Source: Lentzea sp. NBRC 105346 (GTDB taxonomy: Bacteria > Actinomycetota > Actinomycetes > Mycobacteriales > Pseudonocardiaceae). From it: 64,000 nt of DNA. The notes below the pieces were generated by a model. That model did no database searches. It was not told where the DNA came from and worked only from the letters and a program-made list of their open reading frames with translations. The stretch covers positions 62,001 through 126,000 of the forward strand of contig NZ_BSTQ01000009.1 of assembly GCF_030269605.1 (NCBI RefSeq). The letters are read 5' to 3'. The number at the start of each line of letters is the position of its first letter. Positions within the stretch are counted from its first letter, which is position 1. Below, piece by piece: positions 1 to 8,509 of this stretch. A program made the position numbers and the translations under genes.

Positions 1-691
1 AGCGCGGGTCGACACGGCGGTAGTCGTCCGGTGCGAGCGAGTCGAGATCCGTCACCGTGCCGGTCAGGAAGCCACGGCCGACCGGCGAGTACGGCACCAC
101 GGCGACGCCGAGCTCGCGTGCGGCGGGCAGCACCTCGGCCTCCAGCCCGCGTTCCCACAGCGAGTACTCGCTCTGCAGCGCGGCGATCGGATGCACGGCG
201 TGGGCCCGCCGCAGTGTGTCGGCGCTGACCTCCGACAGCCCGATGTGCCGGATCTTGCCCAGGGCGACCAGGTCGGCGAGCGCGCCGACGGTGTCTTCGA
301 TCGGCACCTCGGGATCACGCCGGTGCAGGTAGTACACGTCGATGTGGTCGATTCCGAGCCGGGCCAGGGACGCGTCAACGGCCTGCCGGGCGTACTCCGG
401 CGTCGAGTCCACCGTCGCGACGCCGTCCTGCGGCCGGACGCCGAACTTGGTGGCCACGACGGCCTCGTCGCGGCGCCGTCCGGCCAGAGCGCGGCCCAGG
501 AGCTGCTCGTTGTGGCCGCCGCCGTAGACGTCCGCGGTGTCGAGGAGGTTCACCCCGAGATCGAGAGCGCGGTGGATCGTCGCGATGGACTGCTCGTCGT
601 CCGTGGCGCCGTAGAACTCGGACATGCCCATGAGGCCGAGCCCCAGGGCCGAGACCGATGGCCCGCTCGTGCCGAGCGTGCGCTGCTTCAT
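1..691 (-). CDS. Aldo/keto reductase (partial, 3' end off window)
   Basis: NADPH-dependent carbonyl reductase of the AKR superfamily, cytosolic. The minus-strand frame opens with ATG at 691 ([19 protein letters not shown]) and stays open to base 1, giving about 230 residues of an expected 320-340. The AKR catalytic tetrad is visible: Asp51 and Tyr56 in LLDTADVYG, Lys82 in VATKFG and His124 in VYYLHRRD. The substrate cannot be deduced. It is divergent from a MarR regulator, with a palindromic operator between the two starts, so it is probably that regulator's target. This is a common pairing for electrophile- or antibiotic-responsive reductases. Confidence 0.93.
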   Translation of the reverse strand, partial: MKQRTLGTSGPSVSALGLGLMGMSEFYGATDDEQSIATIHRALDLGVNLLDTADVYGGGHNEQLLGRALAGRRRDEAVVATKFGVRPQDGVATVDSTPEYARQAVDASLARLGIDHIDVYYLHRRDPEVPIEDTVGALADLVALGKIRHIGLSEVSADTLRRAHAVHPIAALQSEYSLWERGLEAEVLPAARELGVAVVPYSPVGRGFLTGTVTDLDSLAPDDYRRVDPR

Positions 692-729
692 GCCTGAACT
701 CCTTAGCTTGTCGTCGAGAGAAGCTTATG

Positions 730-764
730 AACTATAACTATTACTGTCAATAATGGTTGTAGTT
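730..764. promoter_or_regulatory. Palindromic operator between AKR and MarR genes
   Basis: A 14-bp imperfect inverted repeat (12 of 14 positions match) lies at 730-743 and 751-764 with a 7-bp spacer. It is AT-rich in an otherwise GC-rich background. A second, smaller repeat with 5-bp arms GGTTG/CAACC overlaps at 755-771. Position and symmetry fit a MarR dimer site that controls both divergent genes; binding is inferred. Confidence 0.7.
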
Positions 765-780
765 ACCAACCTCACCTACG

Positions 781-1197
781 ATGGTTGCCATGGACGCGCT
801 CTCCGCCGAGGTGGTGGCCCTGCTCGGGCGCATCACGGACCGCTACATCCGCGAATACGAGACGGCGGCCGCGCGGCACGGGATCACGCCGCAGCAGGCC
901 AAGGCGTTGCTCGCCCTAGAGGAGCCGCTGCCGATGCGGCGCGTCGCCGAACGCGTGGGGGTCGAACCGTCCAACATCACGGGCATCGTCGACCGGCTGC
1001 AGACGCGTGGACTCGTCGAACGGCAGGCCGACCCAACCGACCGGCGTATCAAGCTCATCGCCACGACCGACGCCGGGAAGTCCGCCGCTGCGGATCTGCG
1101 CGGCCACCTCCGGTTCGCGAGCGACCCGCTCGTCGCGCTCACCGAACCTCAGCGCCGTGCCCTCCGTGACCTGCTCCACCTGATGGCGGAGTCCTAG
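781..1197 (+). CDS. MarR-family transcriptional regulator
   Basis: A 138-residue winged-helix repressor of normal MarR length. Residues about 50-100 form the wHTH: MRRVAERVGVEPSNITGIVD is the recognition helix region, and the following DPTDRRIKLIATTDAG is the wing with the conserved D-x-R-D/R element. The N- and C-terminal helices would make the dimer interface. The first ATG (781) or the ATG at 790 could be the start; both lie close to the operator at 730-764. It most likely represses itself and the divergent aldo/keto reductase, with release by a small ligand that cannot be inferred. Confidence 0.9.
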   Translation: MVAMDALSAEVVALLGRITDRYIREYETAAARHGITPQQAKALLALEEPLPMRRVAERVGVEPSNITGIVDRLQTRGLVERQADPTDRRIKLIATTDAGKSAAADLRGHLRFASDPLVALTEPQRRALRDLLHLMAES

Positions 1198-1250
1198 CGG
1201 CCTGCGTCGACGGTCTCGGCTTCGGCTGTCGGGTTTCGCGCGGCCGGCGT

Positions 1251-1885
1251 GGTGTCGGTGGCGCCGGTTGGTGCACCTTGCGTGGGTGCCGCGGCGTTGG
1301 GGTGCCGGGGTGTGCTGGTGGTGGGTGGTCGGGGGATGCGCGGGCTGGCGGTTGGGGCGCTGTTTGGTGCACCTGGGGTGGTGCCGCGGCGGTGGGGTGC
1401 CGGGGTGTGCTGGTGGTGGGTGGTCGGGGGATGCGCGGGCTGGCGGTTGGGGCGCTGTTTGGTGCGCCTGCGGTGCTGCCGCGGCGGTGGGGATCGGGCG
1501 CTGTTGCGGTGGTTCGGGGCGTGGCTGGTGTCGGTGGCGCCGGTTGGTGCGCCTTGCGTGGGTGCCGCGGCGTTGGGGTGCCGGGGTGCGCTGATGGTGG
1601 TGAGTGGTTGGGGGATGCGCGGGCTGGCGGTTGGGGCGCCGTTTGGTGCACCTGGGGTGGTGCCGCGGCGCTGCGACCGGGGCCGCAGTTGTTGCTGTGG
1701 CTGACCGCAGTTGGTCCAGGGGCGGTGGCTGCGTCGTTGGTGTGCCTCGGGGGCCTGGCGCTTGTCTGCGGTTGGACATTCGCGGTACGGCGGGCGCTGC
1801 TTCGTGCACCTCGGGAGGTGCCGCGGCGTCTGAGTGTGACCGGGTCCGGGACGGCGCCGCCTGGTGCACCTGGACGGTGCCGGGG
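1251..1885. repeat. GC-rich direct-repeat tract
   Basis: A gene-free stretch (1198-2029) dominated by degenerate direct repeats. A block of about 70 bp beginning GGGGTGCCGGGGTG occurs at 1299, 1394 and 1575, that is, at offsets of 95 and 181 bp. A longer segment beginning GGTGTCGGTGGCGCCGG at 1251 recurs at 1527 (offset 276). A core reading TGGTGCACCT or TGGTGCGCCT followed by GGTGCCGCGGCG recurs about seven times down to about 1880 with irregular spacing. Open frames here on both strands are low-complexity (Pro/His/Arg or Gly/Trp/Val) and run out of the repeats, so they are not called as genes. Nothing recognisable is seen at 1886-2029. Confidence 0.75.
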
Positions 1886-2029
1886 CGCTCGGGTCCGGAG
1901 ACCTGGTCGAGGCTCGCGCTCAACCCGGCCGCGGGGCCGGGCAGGCGTGCGGGATTGGTTGGGCCCGCACGGGCTGGGTGCTGTGCCCGCCGACTGGGGG
2001 TTCGGTCGGGCACAGCGGCTCGAGGGAGG

Positions 2030-2302
2030 TCAGCGGTGGAGCTTGGCGCGCGAGCGGCCCGCCAGGACCGAGACGCCCGCTCCGGCCAGACCGACCTGGA
2101 GGGCCAGTTCGATCCAGTCGATGCCGCTCGTGTCGGCGACGCCGAGTACGGTCGCCGCCGCGGTGCCGAGCAGGGCCGAGACGATGCCGACGAGGATGGT
2201 CGCCAGCAACGACACGTGCTGCTTGCCCGGCACCACGAGGCGGCCCAGGCCACCGATGATCGCCCCGATGATGATTGCCGAGATGAGACCGGTGATCTCC
2301 AC
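2030..2302 (-). CDS. GlsB/YeaQ/YmgE-family membrane protein
   Basis: A 90-residue Transgly_assoc-type membrane protein with three hydrophobic segments. The Gly-rich first helix reads ISAIIIGAIIGGLGRLVVPG, followed by helices at about residues 31-53 and 65-82 and a basic tail (RSRAKLHR). Family members are small stress-associated inner-membrane proteins with no known enzymatic activity. The start is GTG at 2302, supported by an AGGGGG Shine-Dalgarno sequence about 6 nt upstream. It stands alone between the repeat tract and a hypothetical gene. Confidence 0.85.
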   Translation of the reverse strand: MEITGLISAIIIGAIIGGLGRLVVPGKQHVSLLATILVGIVSALLGTAAATVLGVADTSGIDWIELALQVGLAGAGVSVLAGRSRAKLHR

Positions 2303-2364
2303 GATTGCCCCCTGCGGTTCGAAGACTTGTGTCTCCAGAATCCGCTCGGCGCGCGCAGGGCGAA

Positions 2365-2850
2365 TCAGGCTTCACCCTGAGATGTCCCTGACCTCACCCC
2401 CAATACGCGCGCGGCTTCCTCGGACAGGGGGCGGCCCGGTATGTCCGGATCGCAGCCCACGCGCGGGAGCCGGGCGCGGATCGCCGTCGGGGATCGTTGC
2501 ATCGAGCGGGCCAGAGCGCGGATCCGTTCCACTGCCGAGTCGTCGGACGCGGTCAGCCACGCGTCGCGCAGCGCGGTGTCCAGTTCGGACGACCAGCGCT
2601 GGTTCGCGTTGGCCGGTAGGCGTTTGCCGCGGCCGTTGAGGCGCGTGTGGGCGTCCAGGACGCGGGCGACCAGCCGGCCGACCGCGATGCCGCCCGAGAC
2701 CGGCAGTCTCAGGCGGCCGTCGGCTATCACGGTGCCCGCCGCGTCGGCGCCCAGGAGGTCCAGCACGAGGCCTTCCTTGGGGGCCGTGGTGGCGCGCAGG
2801 GAGTAGGTCACGTCGCCCAGTTGGAGTTCGCTTGCGTAGGTGGATGTCAT
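2365..2850 (-). CDS. Hypothetical protein with Myb/SANT-like C-terminal helix segment
   Basis: A 161-residue protein, start ATG 2850 (MTSTYASELQLGDV). The first 60 residues look beta-rich (ELQLGDVTYSLRATTAPKEG, then a DGRLRLPVSG segment). The C-terminal half carries a W-x3-LD-x2-L-x2-AW pattern followed by ALARSMQRSPTAIRARL. That resembles the Myb/HTH-like module in which a helix with R-S-P/x-A-I-x-x-R-L forms the recognition element, so DNA binding is plausible but unproven. No Shine-Dalgarno sequence is evident before the ATG, so the mRNA may be leaderless. The frame is open further upstream, but that part overlaps the next gene and lacks a credible start. Confidence 0.7.
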   Translation of the reverse strand: MTSTYASELQLGDVTYSLRATTAPKEGLVLDLLGADAAGTVIADGRLRLPVSGGIAVGRLVARVLDAHTRLNGRGKRLPANANQRWSSELDTALRDAWLTASDDSAVERIRALARSMQRSPTAIRARLPRVGCDPDIPGRPLSEEAARVLGVRSGTSQGEA

Positions 2851-2882
2851 GGGGAGGACGTTAGACCGGGGGTCTGACAGTT

Positions 2883-4112
2883 TTAGTTCTTCACGAACAC
2901 GTCCGACTTGCCGTTGCGGTCCATGAACGACAGGTTCGAGGCCGACGACGCGAAGGCCACGCGGCCCGTGCGGGAGATCGTCGGCGCAACGGAGAAACCG
3001 TTGCCCTGCTTGCCGAATCGCTCGCTGAGGCGCTTGATCGAACCCGTGCGGAGGTCCTTCAGGAACACGTCGTCGAGGTTGTTGGTGTCGCCTGGGACCA
3101 GGTTCGCTGCCAGCGAACTGAAAACCACATATCGGCCGTCCGGCGACAGGGAGGGTTGGTACGGCTGTGCGTCGGAGACGGTCCCATCCATACGCGTGTT
3201 GACCCGGCGGATCTCCTTGGTGCGCAAGTCTTTCACGAAGATGTCCGGCGTGTCCTCGGTGTCGCCGGGCACCAGGTTGTCGCCCCACGCGACGAACGCG
3301 ACCAGTCCGCCGTCCGCCGTGATGGCCGGCATCAACGTGAACGACGACGATTGCGTGCCATCAAAGGAAACATTCACACGTTCGATCGACCCGGACCGGA
3401 TGTCCTTGACGAACATGTCGACCGAGCCGTTCGTGTCACCGGGCACGAGATTCGTTGCCGCGGAAGGGAAGACCACGAACTGCCCGGACGCCGACATGGC
3501 GATGCCGTGGTGCACGAGTTTGTCGCCCTGCGTCCCGTCGGCCGCGACACTCACGCGAGTGGTCACACCGGACTCCATGTCCCGCACGAACACGTCCGCG
3601 ACCCCGTTGGTGTCACCGGGAACCAAAGTGGTGGCATCCGACCGGAACGCGACGTACCGTCCGTCGGCGGACAGTGCGGGCGATCCGTAAGCGGGACCGT
3701 CACCACCGGAGACCCGCCGCACGCGACCGGTCCACATGTCGGTCAGGAAGACGTCGTCGACACCGTTGGTATCACCCGCCACCAGGTTCGTGGCGGACGA
3801 AACGAAAGCCACATAACGTCCATCGGCCGAGATGGCCGGCGGGTCGAACGACGGCCCGTCGCCACCACGCGAGGCGCTGCGCACGGACCCGGTCCACAGG
3901 TCCCGCACGAACACGTCGGACACGCCGTTGCGTTCGCCGTGCACCAGATCGGACGCCTCGGAGGGGAACGCGACGTAACGGCCGGAAGCGCTGATCACCG
4001 GAGTCAACGAGTCGCCGTCGCCGGACGTCACCTGTCTGAGCGACGACGCGGAGGCGGGCGCAGCAGAAGCGAGAACCAGCAGCCCGGCGACGAAGAGGGA
4101 TCTGATGAACAT
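2883..4112 (-). CDS. Secreted TolB/PD40-like beta-propeller protein
   Basis: A 409-residue exported protein. Residues 1-22 form a Sec signal peptide (basic MFIR start, hydrophobic core, ASAAPASA cleavage region). The rest consists of seven repeats of roughly 52-57 residues, each with a PD40 strand (ISADGRYVAFVS) followed by a loop of the form NLVPGDTNGVDDVFVKD and a TG turn. Seven repeats fit a closed seven-bladed propeller. The loops are rich in Asp and Asn (DTNGVDD-like), suggesting bound calcium, but this is an inference. No enzymatic domain is attached, so a binding or scaffolding role outside the cell is most likely. Confidence 0.88.
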   Translation of the reverse strand: MFIRSLFVAGLLVLASAAPASASSLRQVTSGDGDSLTPVISASGRYVAFPSEASDLVHGERNGVSDVFVRDLWTGSVRSASRGGDGPSFDPPAISADGRYVAFVSSATNLVAGDTNGVDDVFLTDMWTGRVRRVSGGDGPAYGSPALSADGRYVAFRSDATTLVPGDTNGVADVFVRDMESGVTTRVSVAADGTQGDKLVHHGIAMSASGQFVVFPSAATNLVPGDTNGSVDMFVKDIRSGSIERVNVSFDGTQSSSFTLMPAITADGGLVAFVAWGDNLVPGDTEDTPDIFVKDLRTKEIRRVNTRMDGTVSDAQPYQPSLSPDGRYVVFSSLAANLVPGDTNNLDDVFLKDLRTGSIKRLSERFGKQGNGFSVAPTISRTGRVAFASSASNLSFMDRNGKSDVFVKN

Positions 4113-4154
4113 GGACGTGCACCACCCAATGTCACGGGCGGCGACGCGCGAATC

Positions 4155-5219
4155 CTAGCCCGACGTGACCGAGGATCGGCCAACCTCGATGTCCGCGAGA
4201 TCGGCGGCGGTCCGCCCCGCGTGCCACCCGGCCGCGCTGCCGACGGACACGCGCATCGTCTTCGTCCGGGTGAACATCTGGTCGTACAGCTCGTCCACGG
4301 CCTGCTTGCGTTCGACGAGCACCGGCAGCAGCCGTTCATCGGACACCGGAGCAGCGGTCAGCCGTTCGCCGATCCGATGCGCGTAGGAGATCAGGAACGA
4401 CTGCCGGAACCCGCGGCTGCGCGCCTCGCCACCACCCGCGCCCGCCTGCACCATCGCCCTGGTCGCCTGCACCAGCAGGGACGTCGACAACAGCTCGGTG
4501 ATCTCCAGGTCGAGGTCCTCACCGACCAGCGCCACGAACCCGACGTTGCCGTAGACCACGGCGCGCGACCGGTGCGCGTCCGCGACCGCACCCACGAGCT
4601 GCGCCTTCGCCTTGAAGTAGCTCTTCTCGAGCCACATCCGGCGCGACGTCGCCACCTGCGGCGCGCCGGCGTCCAGCATCGCCCGTTCGAGGGCGTGGCG
4701 GTTCATCAGCTCCTGTGCCTTGGCGGACAGCGCCTCGGCCTCCTCGGGGAACTGCGTCGACTCCGCCTTCGCGAGCAGCCCGCGCACCCGGTTCAGCACC
4801 TTCTGGTCGACACCGAGCGGAACCGCGGAGCCCGTAGCGGTGCCCGGCAGCGGCAGAATTCGCGGCAGCACGCCCAACGAGCCCAAGAACTTCAGCAGAC
4901 GCGCAAGCGTCCGCGCGGTGTACTCCGGCGTCTCGATGTGCCGGACCGCCCACTGCGGAAGCAGGGGCCGGGAGCGATCCCACCACACCTCGGCGCCGAT
5001 CTCCGTCAGCTGCTGCAGCCACCGCGGGTGCATCGTCGACGGGTGATGACGTGCGCACGACGCCGTGATGGCGTCCACGACCAGGGACACCTCCGACTCG
5101 GTGAGGTTGCGCGACACCACCTGGTGCACGTCGTAGGGCAGCCACCCGCCGCGCCACAGCGCCTCGACGGCCTCTCCCAGCAGGTTCTCGTCCACGTCCG
5201 GCAGTATGCCGACGGGCAC
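4155..5219 (-). CDS. DUF2786 domain-containing protein
   Basis: A 354-residue cytosolic protein. The DUF2786 signature lies at about residues 140-175: RVRGLLAKAEST, then EEAEALSAKAQELM and NRH, a helical hairpin shared with actinobacterial and phage proteins of unknown function. The N-terminal 130 residues contain Trp-rich helices (EALWRGGWLPYDV); the C-terminal part has helices with many Arg residues (QATRAMVQAG, SRGFRQSFLISYAHRIGERL). The start is ATG 5219, with the divergent folP-like gene 61 bp away. The function is not known; no catalytic motif is recognisable. Confidence 0.82.
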   Translation of the reverse strand: MPVGILPDVDENLLGEAVEALWRGGWLPYDVHQVVSRNLTESEVSLVVDAITASCARHHPSTMHPRWLQQLTEIGAEVWWDRSRPLLPQWAVRHIETPEYTARTLARLLKFLGSLGVLPRILPLPGTATGSAVPLGVDQKVLNRVRGLLAKAESTQFPEEAEALSAKAQELMNRHALERAMLDAGAPQVATSRRMWLEKSYFKAKAQLVGAVADAHRSRAVVYGNVGFVALVGEDLDLEITELLSTSLLVQATRAMVQAGAGGGEARSRGFRQSFLISYAHRIGERLTAAPVSDERLLPVLVERKQAVDELYDQMFTRTKTMRVSVGSAAGWHAGRTAADLADIEVGRSSVTSG

Positions 5220-5280
5220 CGACAGTCATTGAGACGCCCGCCATGTGCCGCACGGGCGCGTGGCCTGATAGACAGGGGTT

Positions 5281-6114
5281 GTGATCGAGCTCCAGTTTCG
5301 TGGCCGGACCATCCTCCGGGACCGCCCGCTGGTGATGGCGATCATCAACCGCACCCCCGACTCGTTCTACGACAAGGGCGCGACCTACGCCGAGGACGAG
5401 GCGATGGAGGCCGTGCACCGGGTCGTCGACGAAGGTGCGGACATCGTTGACATCGGCGGTGTGAAGGCCGGCCCCGGCAACCTCGTGGACGCCGAGGAGG
5501 AGATCCGCCGCGTCGTCCCGTTCATCGCACGGGTGCGCGCCGCCTACCCGGACCTGATCATCAGCAGCGACACCTGGCGTTCCGAGGTCGGCCGCCTGGC
5601 CTGCGCGGAGGGCGCCGACCTGCTCAACGACACGTGGGCGGGCACGGACCCGAAGCTCGCCGAGGTCGCCGCCGAGTTCCAGGCGGGCTACGTCTGCTCG
5701 CACACGGGCGGCATCACACCTCGAACTCGGCCGCACCGCGTGACGTTCCCGGATATCGTCGGATCCGTTCTGGCAGAGACGACTACCAAGGCCGAAGAGG
5801 TCGCACGACTGGGCGTGCCGCGCAAGGGCATCCTCATCGACCCGACCCACGACTTCGGCAAGAACACCTGGCACGGCCTGGAGCTGCTGCGCCGCGCGAG
5901 CGAGCTGGCCGCGAGCGGATGGCCCGTGCTGATGGCGTTGTCCAACAAGGATTTCGTCGGGGAGACCCTCGGCGTCGAGCTGCACGAACGCGTCGAGGGC
6001 ACCCTCGTCGCAACGGCGATCGCGGCGGTGCAGGGGGCCGCCGTGTTCCGCGCGCACGAGGTGGCGCGCACCAGAAGAGTGCTCGAGACAGTGGCACGGT
6101 TGCAGGAGGTATGA
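5281..6114 (+). CDS. Dihydropteroate synthase homologue, FolP2-like
   Basis: A 277-residue pterin-binding TIM barrel. The first motif reads MAIINRTPDSFYDKG, where true DHPS has N-V-T-P-D-S-F. It is followed by DIVDIGGVKAGPG in place of the usual D-I-G-G-E-S-T-R-P-G, LLNDTWAG, LIDPTHDFGKNTW, and ALSNKDF in place of S-R-K-x-F. The Val-to-Arg, E-S-T-R and Arg-to-Asn changes match the actinobacterial FolP2 branch, reported in mycobacteria not to act as a DHPS, so folate synthesis should not be assumed. The start is GTG 5281. The stop overlaps the ATG of the next gene by 4 nt (ATGA), so the two are translationally coupled. Confidence 0.85.
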   Translation: MIELQFRGRTILRDRPLVMAIINRTPDSFYDKGATYAEDEAMEAVHRVVDEGADIVDIGGVKAGPGNLVDAEEEIRRVVPFIARVRAAYPDLIISSDTWRSEVGRLACAEGADLLNDTWAGTDPKLAEVAAEFQAGYVCSHTGGITPRTRPHRVTFPDIVGSVLAETTTKAEEVARLGVPRKGILIDPTHDFGKNTWHGLELLRRASELAASGWPVLMALSNKDFVGETLGVELHERVEGTLVATAIAAVQGAAVFRAHEVARTRRVLETVARLQEV

Positions 6115-7040
6115 CGGTGGGCGAGGTCTTCACCCGGTGGCAGGACTTCTCGGAAGATCTCGGAACGATTCGCGTCGAACGGGTGGAGCCCGCCGACCGC
6201 GCGGGACACAAGGCGGCGTTGCGCCGCGACGCGAGGGATGTCGCCGAGACGCCCTTGCTCCAACGGATGGCGCTCGCGTACCGGTACCTGAACACGCTGG
6301 CCGTCGGCGTGTGGGCGGGTGACGAGAGCTGGCGCGCGGACCTGCGTGACGTTACGACATCGCTCGTCCCCCAGGAGGATGAGAGCCAGGACGACGGCCT
6401 GCTCAGCTCGCTGATCGCGGTCTGCCTCGCCCAGCTGCTGCAGGACGCCCGGCTGCGCGGCGGTTCGGAGGCCGACCTGGTCGCGAAGGCCGCCTGGGAG
6501 CGCGCGCAGGAGTGGGCCGCGTTCGCCGACGACGCGCACGTCGAGCGGTTCCTGCAGAACTCGACCGAGGCCGGCGCGCGGGTCGTGACGGCGGGCGAGG
6601 TGCAGGAGGTCGTCGAACTGGCGATGGCCGCGGCCGACGACCAGGACGCCGAGCTGCTCGCCGCGCTGGAGGCGGAGGGCTTCGCCGCCGAACTGATGAA
6701 CGGCGTGTGGGTGATCGACGGCGAGTTCCGCAACCCGCTGCGCGCCGCCGCCCGCGCCGCCACGTTGATCGGTGAGAGCTGCGTACTCGCGCGCAACGAC
6801 CGGCAGTCCGTCGTGCTGCTGTGGCACGGCGGCACGCTCGCGATGGCGGACTCGAAGATTCCCCGTTGGCGGGTTTATCAGATCAAGGCTCCGGTGACGC
6901 CACAGTCGAAGTTCTCAGGTGGCGAAGGGCTGCCGCCCACTCGGGACACACACCCGCTGGCGCCCGCACCAGAACACGTCCGCCGATTGGCTGACGCCGT
7001 TGGTGTCAACCTGTCTCATCTGCTGGCCGCATTGCGGTGA
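6111..7040 (+). CDS. Hypothetical protein coupled to folP2-like gene
   Basis: A 309-residue protein starting at ATG 6111 inside the folP2-like stop codon. It has no signal peptide or membrane segment. The middle is strongly acidic and helical (VQEVVELAMAAADDQDAELL), and a conserved-looking segment, FAAELMNGVWVIDGEFRNPL, precedes VVLLWHGGTLAMADSKIPRW. The C-terminus is Pro-rich and then helical (LADAVGVNLSHLLAALR). No domain is recognised. Coupling to the pterin-barrel gene suggests a shared function or complex. Codon usage matches its neighbours, so this is a genuine gene. Confidence 0.72.
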   Translation: MTVGEVFTRWQDFSEDLGTIRVERVEPADRAGHKAALRRDARDVAETPLLQRMALAYRYLNTLAVGVWAGDESWRADLRDVTTSLVPQEDESQDDGLLSSLIAVCLAQLLQDARLRGGSEADLVAKAAWERAQEWAAFADDAHVERFLQNSTEAGARVVTAGEVQEVVELAMAAADDQDAELLAALEAEGFAAELMNGVWVIDGEFRNPLRAAARAATLIGESCVLARNDRQSVVLLWHGGTLAMADSKIPRWRVYQIKAPVTPQSKFSGGEGLPPTRDTHPLAPAPEHVRRLADAVGVNLSHLLAALR

Positions 7041-7088
7041 AAGGGTGATCTTTGGGTTTCGGTAACCTTTCCTCGCTAAGTTGGTGGC

Positions 7089-7373
7089 ATGCCAAGATTT
7101 GCTCTGTTCGACGTGGACGGACTGCGAAAATCCAGTACCGTCGAAGATTTTCCCTGGTCGGAGACGGACGTCACGCTGATCCGCGTTGATGCCAAGGGAG
7201 TTGTCCGGCAAGCCAAATCGTTGACCGAGAAACATTCTCTGCTCGCGGTGGCATCGGACAAAGATCTTGTTCTGGCGACGGGGCCAGAAGTGTTCGCCGT
7301 CGACGACATCGCCGCCGCACGTGCGGCGCTCAGGGCCTCGGTCGCACGAGAAGTCCTGTCAGCCCGCGGGTGA
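7089..7373 (+). CDS. Small hypothetical protein
   Basis: A 94-residue cytosolic protein (MPRFALFDVDGLRKSSTVED) with mixed alpha/beta character and no recognised domain. A GGTGGC element lies just before the ATG. Its last 44 bp overlap the 3' end of the convergent P450 gene. GC content is lower than around it at 7041-7270, which may mark a promoter region or recent acquisition. No function can be given. Confidence 0.55.
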   Translation: MPRFALFDVDGLRKSSTVEDFPWSETDVTLIRVDAKGVVRQAKSLTEKHSLLAVASDKDLVLATGPEVFAVDDIAAARAALRASVAREVLSARG

Positions 7374-8457
7374 ACGACACCCTCCACGTGACCTCGTCGG
7401 TGACGAGCGCGAGATCCGGATAACGCCGCAGCAACGTCGCGAAGGCGATCTCACCCTCCAGCCTGGCCAGCCGTGCGCCGAGGCAGTGGTGGATCCCATG
7501 GCCGAACGCCAGGTTCGGACCGCGATCGAAGAGCAGGACATCCGGGTTCTCGTACCGGGCCGGATCCCGGTTCGCCGCGGCGATGGACACCAGCACCAGG
7601 TCGCCCTCGGCGATCTCGGTGCCTCCGATGACAACGTCGTCCACCGCTATGCGCATCATTCCTGGACTGAGCGGCCCGTCGAACCGCAGGAGCTCGTCGA
7701 CCGCGGCCGGTACCAGGTCCGGATCGGCTTTCAGCGCCGCGAGCCGCTCCGGATTCCGGAGCAACGCCAGGGTTCCGTTTCCGATCAGCTGCACCGTCGT
7801 CTCGTGCCCCGCGACGATCAACGTGATCAGCATTCCGATCAGTTCGTCAACACTCAGCCGTTCATCACGCTGAGCCTGAATGAGCTCGGTGGCCAGGTCG
7901 TCACCAGGCTGTTTCCCGGCGACAAAGCCATTCAGATAGGTGATCAGCCGGCCATACGACTCGATCATGTCGTTCGGCCGCGTGAGGCCCGCGCTGAGCT
8001 CACGCAACAGCGAACGATCCTCGGCGGGCACGCCCAGCAGTTCGCAGATCACCGTGATGGGCAACGGGACCGCGAACGTGTCGATGACGTCGACGACCGG
8101 CGCGCCCGTCCAGTCGTCGAGCAGCTCGTCGGCGATCTGCTGGATTCGCGGTCGCAGCGCATCGACGCGACGCGCGCTGAACGCTCTGACGACGAGCTTG
8201 CGCAACCGGGTGTGGTCCGGTGGATCGGTGTGGTTCATCATCCCGATCATCGGGGCGATCGCGCTGCTCAGTCCGGGATGGTTCAGCGCGCTGACGACGT
8301 CGTCGTAGCGGGTCAGCAGCCACGGCGCGCTGCCGTCCGGCATCGCGACCCGGACCGGTCCCTGCTCGCGGCACAGGTCGTAGAACGGGAACGGATCCTG
8401 GTGGAAGACTTCGTCGATTCGCATGTGTCGAGCGTGTCGGTGCCGCCGATCGGGCAC
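7330..8457 (-). CDS. Cytochrome P450 (CYP107-like)
   Basis: A 375-residue soluble class I P450, a heme monooxygenase dependent on ferredoxin. All hallmarks are present: I-helix AGHETT at residues 216-221, ExxR as ELLR at 265-268, and the heme loop FGHGIHHCLGARLAR with axial Cys335. HTDPPDHTRLRKLV and AANRDPARYENPD are typical of actinomycete CYP107/CYP105-type enzymes. The start could be ATG 8457 or the internal ATG 8424 (MRIDEVFHQDPF), the latter giving a more usual N-terminus. No ferredoxin gene is adjacent. It is divergent from the LuxR-type regulator at 8510, which may control it. The substrate is unknown. Confidence 0.95.
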   Translation of the reverse strand: MPDRRHRHARHMRIDEVFHQDPFPFYDLCREQGPVRVAMPDGSAPWLLTRYDDVVSALNHPGLSSAIAPMIGMMNHTDPPDHTRLRKLVVRAFSARRVDALRPRIQQIADELLDDWTGAPVVDVIDTFAVPLPITVICELLGVPAEDRSLLRELSAGLTRPNDMIESYGRLITYLNGFVAGKQPGDDLATELIQAQRDERLSVDELIGMLITLIVAGHETTVQLIGNGTLALLRNPERLAALKADPDLVPAAVDELLRFDGPLSPGMMRIAVDDVVIGGTEIAEGDLVLVSIAAANRDPARYENPDVLLFDRGPNLAFGHGIHHCLGARLARLEGEIAFATLLRRYPDLALVTDEVTWRVSFTRGLTGLLVRPRP

Positions 8458-8509
8458 CTGAGTAGGCGATCACCCATGTTCGACGGCCCGATCACCTAGC
8501 CTGGGGTGC

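Noticed and set aside
1251-1885. CRISPR array
   Set aside because: Repeats are long, degenerate and irregularly spaced, the intervening sequence is itself repeated, and no cas genes are present.
916-2253. Long minus-strand frame rich in Pro, His and Arg
   Set aside because: It runs antisense through the MarR gene and through the direct repeats and the GlsB gene. Its composition is that of repeat DNA read in a stop-free frame, with no start signal.
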